The translations under genes were made by a program, and so were the position numbers. A DNA stretch of 6,361 nt from an uncultured Collinsella sp. (GTDB lineage Bacteria; Actinomycetota; Coriobacteriia; Coriobacteriales; Coriobacteriaceae): NCBI GenBank assembly GCA_902491135.1, contig CABUGR010000065.1, forward strand, positions 1 through 6,361, read 5' to 3'. Below, piece after piece: positions 4,699 to 6,361 of the stretch (positions are counted from its first letter, which is position 1; each line of letters opens with the position of its first letter). The notes beneath the pieces are model-generated. The model searched no databases, was not told the origin of the DNA, and worked only from the letters and a program-made list of their open reading frames with translations.

Positions 4699-6345
4699 CT
4701 AGTGCTTGCCGCCGTGGCTGTTGAGCCAGATATTGCGACCCAGCATAAGCGCCAGCACCAGCGCGCTCACGTAGCCCATAAAGCCAATGACTGGGATACC
4801 AAACACAACCGGCTCGATGCGTGCATAGTACACCACCGACGAACCGATAAACAGACCGGCGATCACAATCGCCATCGACATGCGGTCGATGATTCCGCCC
4901 AGCTGTCGCAGCGCCTTATCGCTGCTCATGATCTGCGTGTTCACCTTAAGCTGGCCGCGCGTGAGCATACGCGAAGCCAAGCCCAGATACTCGGCCGCCT
5001 CGAGCGAGCCCTTCGCCGCGCGATAGCTGCTCGCGGCAAAGTCGCGGCTCATCTCGCGCATGCGGGCATAGATGCTCTTCTCGTTTTTGATATGAGCCTG
5101 AATGATCTGGATCATGTTGACGTTGGGCATGTACTCGGTCAACAGGCCCTCGAGCGTCACCATGCCGCGGGCGAACATCGTCACCACGCTCGGCAGCTCA
5201 ACGTCATTCTTACGCGCGAGGTTTAACAGCGAGGTCAAAAACTCGCCGATATCCAGATCCTTCAGGTCAAGGCCCGCAAAGTCAGCCACGATAAAGTCAA
5301 GGTCGGACAAAAAGGCCGAATGATCGAGCTCAGCCGAGTCGCCACGCGCCACGGCGAAGCGCATGAGCGAATCCTTGAGCTTTGGCACGTCGCCCTCGGC
5401 CACGGCAAAGATCATATCCTTGACGATACCGCGGTCGTGGCTCGACATGCGTCCGACCATGCCCAAGTCGATAAAGTAGACGATGCCGTCCTTGAGAATG
5501 ATGTTTCCCGCATGCGGGTCGGCATGGAAAAAGCCGTCATCAAGCACCTGCGTCGAGTAGTCCTCGACGATTGCGGCACCGATCTTTTCCAAGTCATAGC
5601 CCTCGGCCACCAAGCGTTCAGGATCGGCGATCGAAATGCCGTCGACGTAGTCCATAACCACCACGTGCTCGGTGCACAGGTCCAGATAGGATTTAGGGCA
5701 CGTCACGCCATGAACGCTCTTATGGAACTCGTAGAAGTCGTTGAGGTTTTTGGCCTCGGCCAAAAAGTTGGTCTCCTCGCGAAACGAGGTCCACAACTCC
5801 TCGACTACGCCGTGCAGGTCAACGAATTGATCGGTGTTGACGAACTTGGAAACAATGCGCACCACCGAGCGGATGATATCGATGTCCTGCGCCATAACCT
5901 GCTGCGCACCGGGGCGCTGCACCTTGACGGCTACGTCCTCGCCCGTCACCAGACGAGCGCGGTGCACCTGCGCGAGCGATGCGCTACCAAGCGGATTGGG
6001 GTCGATCGCATCGAACATCTCCCCCAGGCGCAGGCCGTATTCCTCTTCCAAGCAGCGGAGCACTACCTCGTACGGCACCGGCTCCACGTCGGAACGCAGA
6101 CGGCGCAGCTCATCGCAAAAGCGCTGCGGCAGAATCTCGGACCGGTTGGCCAGAATCTGCCCCATCTTGACGAACATGGGGCCGAGCTCCTCGAGCAGGC
6201 GGCGCAAGCGAACCGGCGTGAGGTTATCCCACACACGGTACTTTTTGACCAAGCGAACAATCTGCCCGATGCGTTCGCGACGACCCGCCGGCGTGAGCTG
6301 GTATTCCTCGTCCGGCGCCATCGCGTCGGGCTCTTCGGGCACCAT
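4699..6345 (-). CDS. UbiB/ABC1 (AarF/COQ8-like) atypical kinase, membrane-anchored
   Basis: The protein is 548 aa from this ATG, close to the usual length of bacterial UbiB proteins. Family hallmarks appear in order: the KxGQ motif (KMGQ, residues 60-63); the nucleotide-loop PLGSASLAQVHRA (118-130), a variant of the Ala-rich loop; the AVKVQRPG lysine strand (K141); an EExNFLxEAxN stretch (190-200); the catalytic HADPHAGN (274-281), where many relatives have DPHPGN; and DLG (293-295) in place of DFG. Two hydrophobic helices (about 488-508 and 514-535) form the typical C-terminal membrane anchor. Known members (UbiB, COQ8) are ATPases/kinases supporting isoprenoid-quinone biosynthesis or lipid handling. 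The substrate here is unknown, and nothing nearby indicates a quinone pathway. The start is uncertain: no good ribosome binding site precedes 6345 and the frame stays open to the window edge, so the true start may lie outside. An intrinsic terminator follows, so the gene is separate from the downstream B12-regulated unit. Confidence 0.93.
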   Translation of the reverse strand: MVPEEPDAMAPDEEYQLTPAGRRERIGQIVRLVKKYRVWDNLTPVRLRRLLEELGPMFVKMGQILANRSEILPQRFCDELRRLRSDVEPVPYEVVLRCLEEEYGLRLGEMFDAIDPNPLGSASLAQVHRARLVTGEDVAVKVQRPGAQQVMAQDIDIIRSVVRIVSKFVNTDQFVDLHGVVEELWTSFREETNFLAEAKNLNDFYEFHKSVHGVTCPKSYLDLCTEHVVVMDYVDGISIADPERLVAEGYDLEKIGAAIVEDYSTQVLDDGFFHADPHAGNIILKDGIVYFIDLGMVGRMSSHDRGIVKDMIFAVAEGDVPKLKDSLMRFAVARGDSAELDHSAFLSDLDFIVADFAGLDLKDLDIGEFLTSLLNLARKNDVELPSVVTMFARGMVTLEGLLTEYMPNVNMIQIIQAHIKNEKSIYARMREMSRDFAASSYRAAKGSLEAAEYLGLASRMLTRGQLKVNTQIMSSDKALRQLGGIIDRMSMAIVIAGLFIGSSVVYYARIEPVVFGIPVIGFMGYVSALVLALMLGRNIWLNSHGGKH

Positions 6346-6361
6346 ATCGACAGCGCGCGGC

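Overview
The window is GC-rich by eye. Every supportable gene lies on the minus strand, so the biology reads right to left. Signal peptides with Arg/Lys-rich n-regions, DUF4430/PQQ-propeller/InlB-repeat surface proteins and Ser/Lys/Asp stalks suggest a gut actinobacterium of the class Coriobacteriia, possibly Collinsella-like. This placement rests on protein style alone and is an inference.

Layout in the direction of transcription. (1) 6345-4699: a UbiB/ABC1 (AarF/COQ8-like) atypical kinase with two C-terminal membrane helices. It is followed by a clear intrinsic terminator (4647-4620). (2) 4621-4411: a compact promoter, then a cobalamin (B12) riboswitch. The conserved core is at 4525-4493, a B12-box-like element is at 4430-4415, and the two ends pair as P1. 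(3) 4410-4268: a leader of about 143 nt, ending in an AGGAG ribosome binding site. (4) 4267-547: one large secreted, surface-anchored protein gene. It encodes a signal peptide, four tandem DUF4430 (transcobalamin C-terminal-like) domains, a PQQ-type beta-propeller, an InlB B-repeat, Gly/Ser and Lys/Ser/Asp stalks, a C-terminal membrane helix and a KRR tail. It is broken into two frames by a one-base (+1) shift near 2350, so it appears as two overlapping open frames (4267-2321 and 2373-547). (5) 537-1: the start of another gene, 9 nt downstream and probably translationally coupled. It encodes a type II membrane-anchored protein with the same sort of Ser/Lys/Asp stalk and runs off the window.

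The most interesting reading is that a B12-sensing riboswitch controls a surface protein built from four domains related to the cobalamin-contacting half of human intrinsic factor/transcobalamin. This would be a candidate bacterial corrinoid-capture system, with the coupled downstream gene as a possible second component. The ubiB-like gene is a separate transcription unit. The frameshift is either a real inactivating or polymorphic mutation or a sequencing/assembly error. The long intact second frame argues that any mutation is recent.
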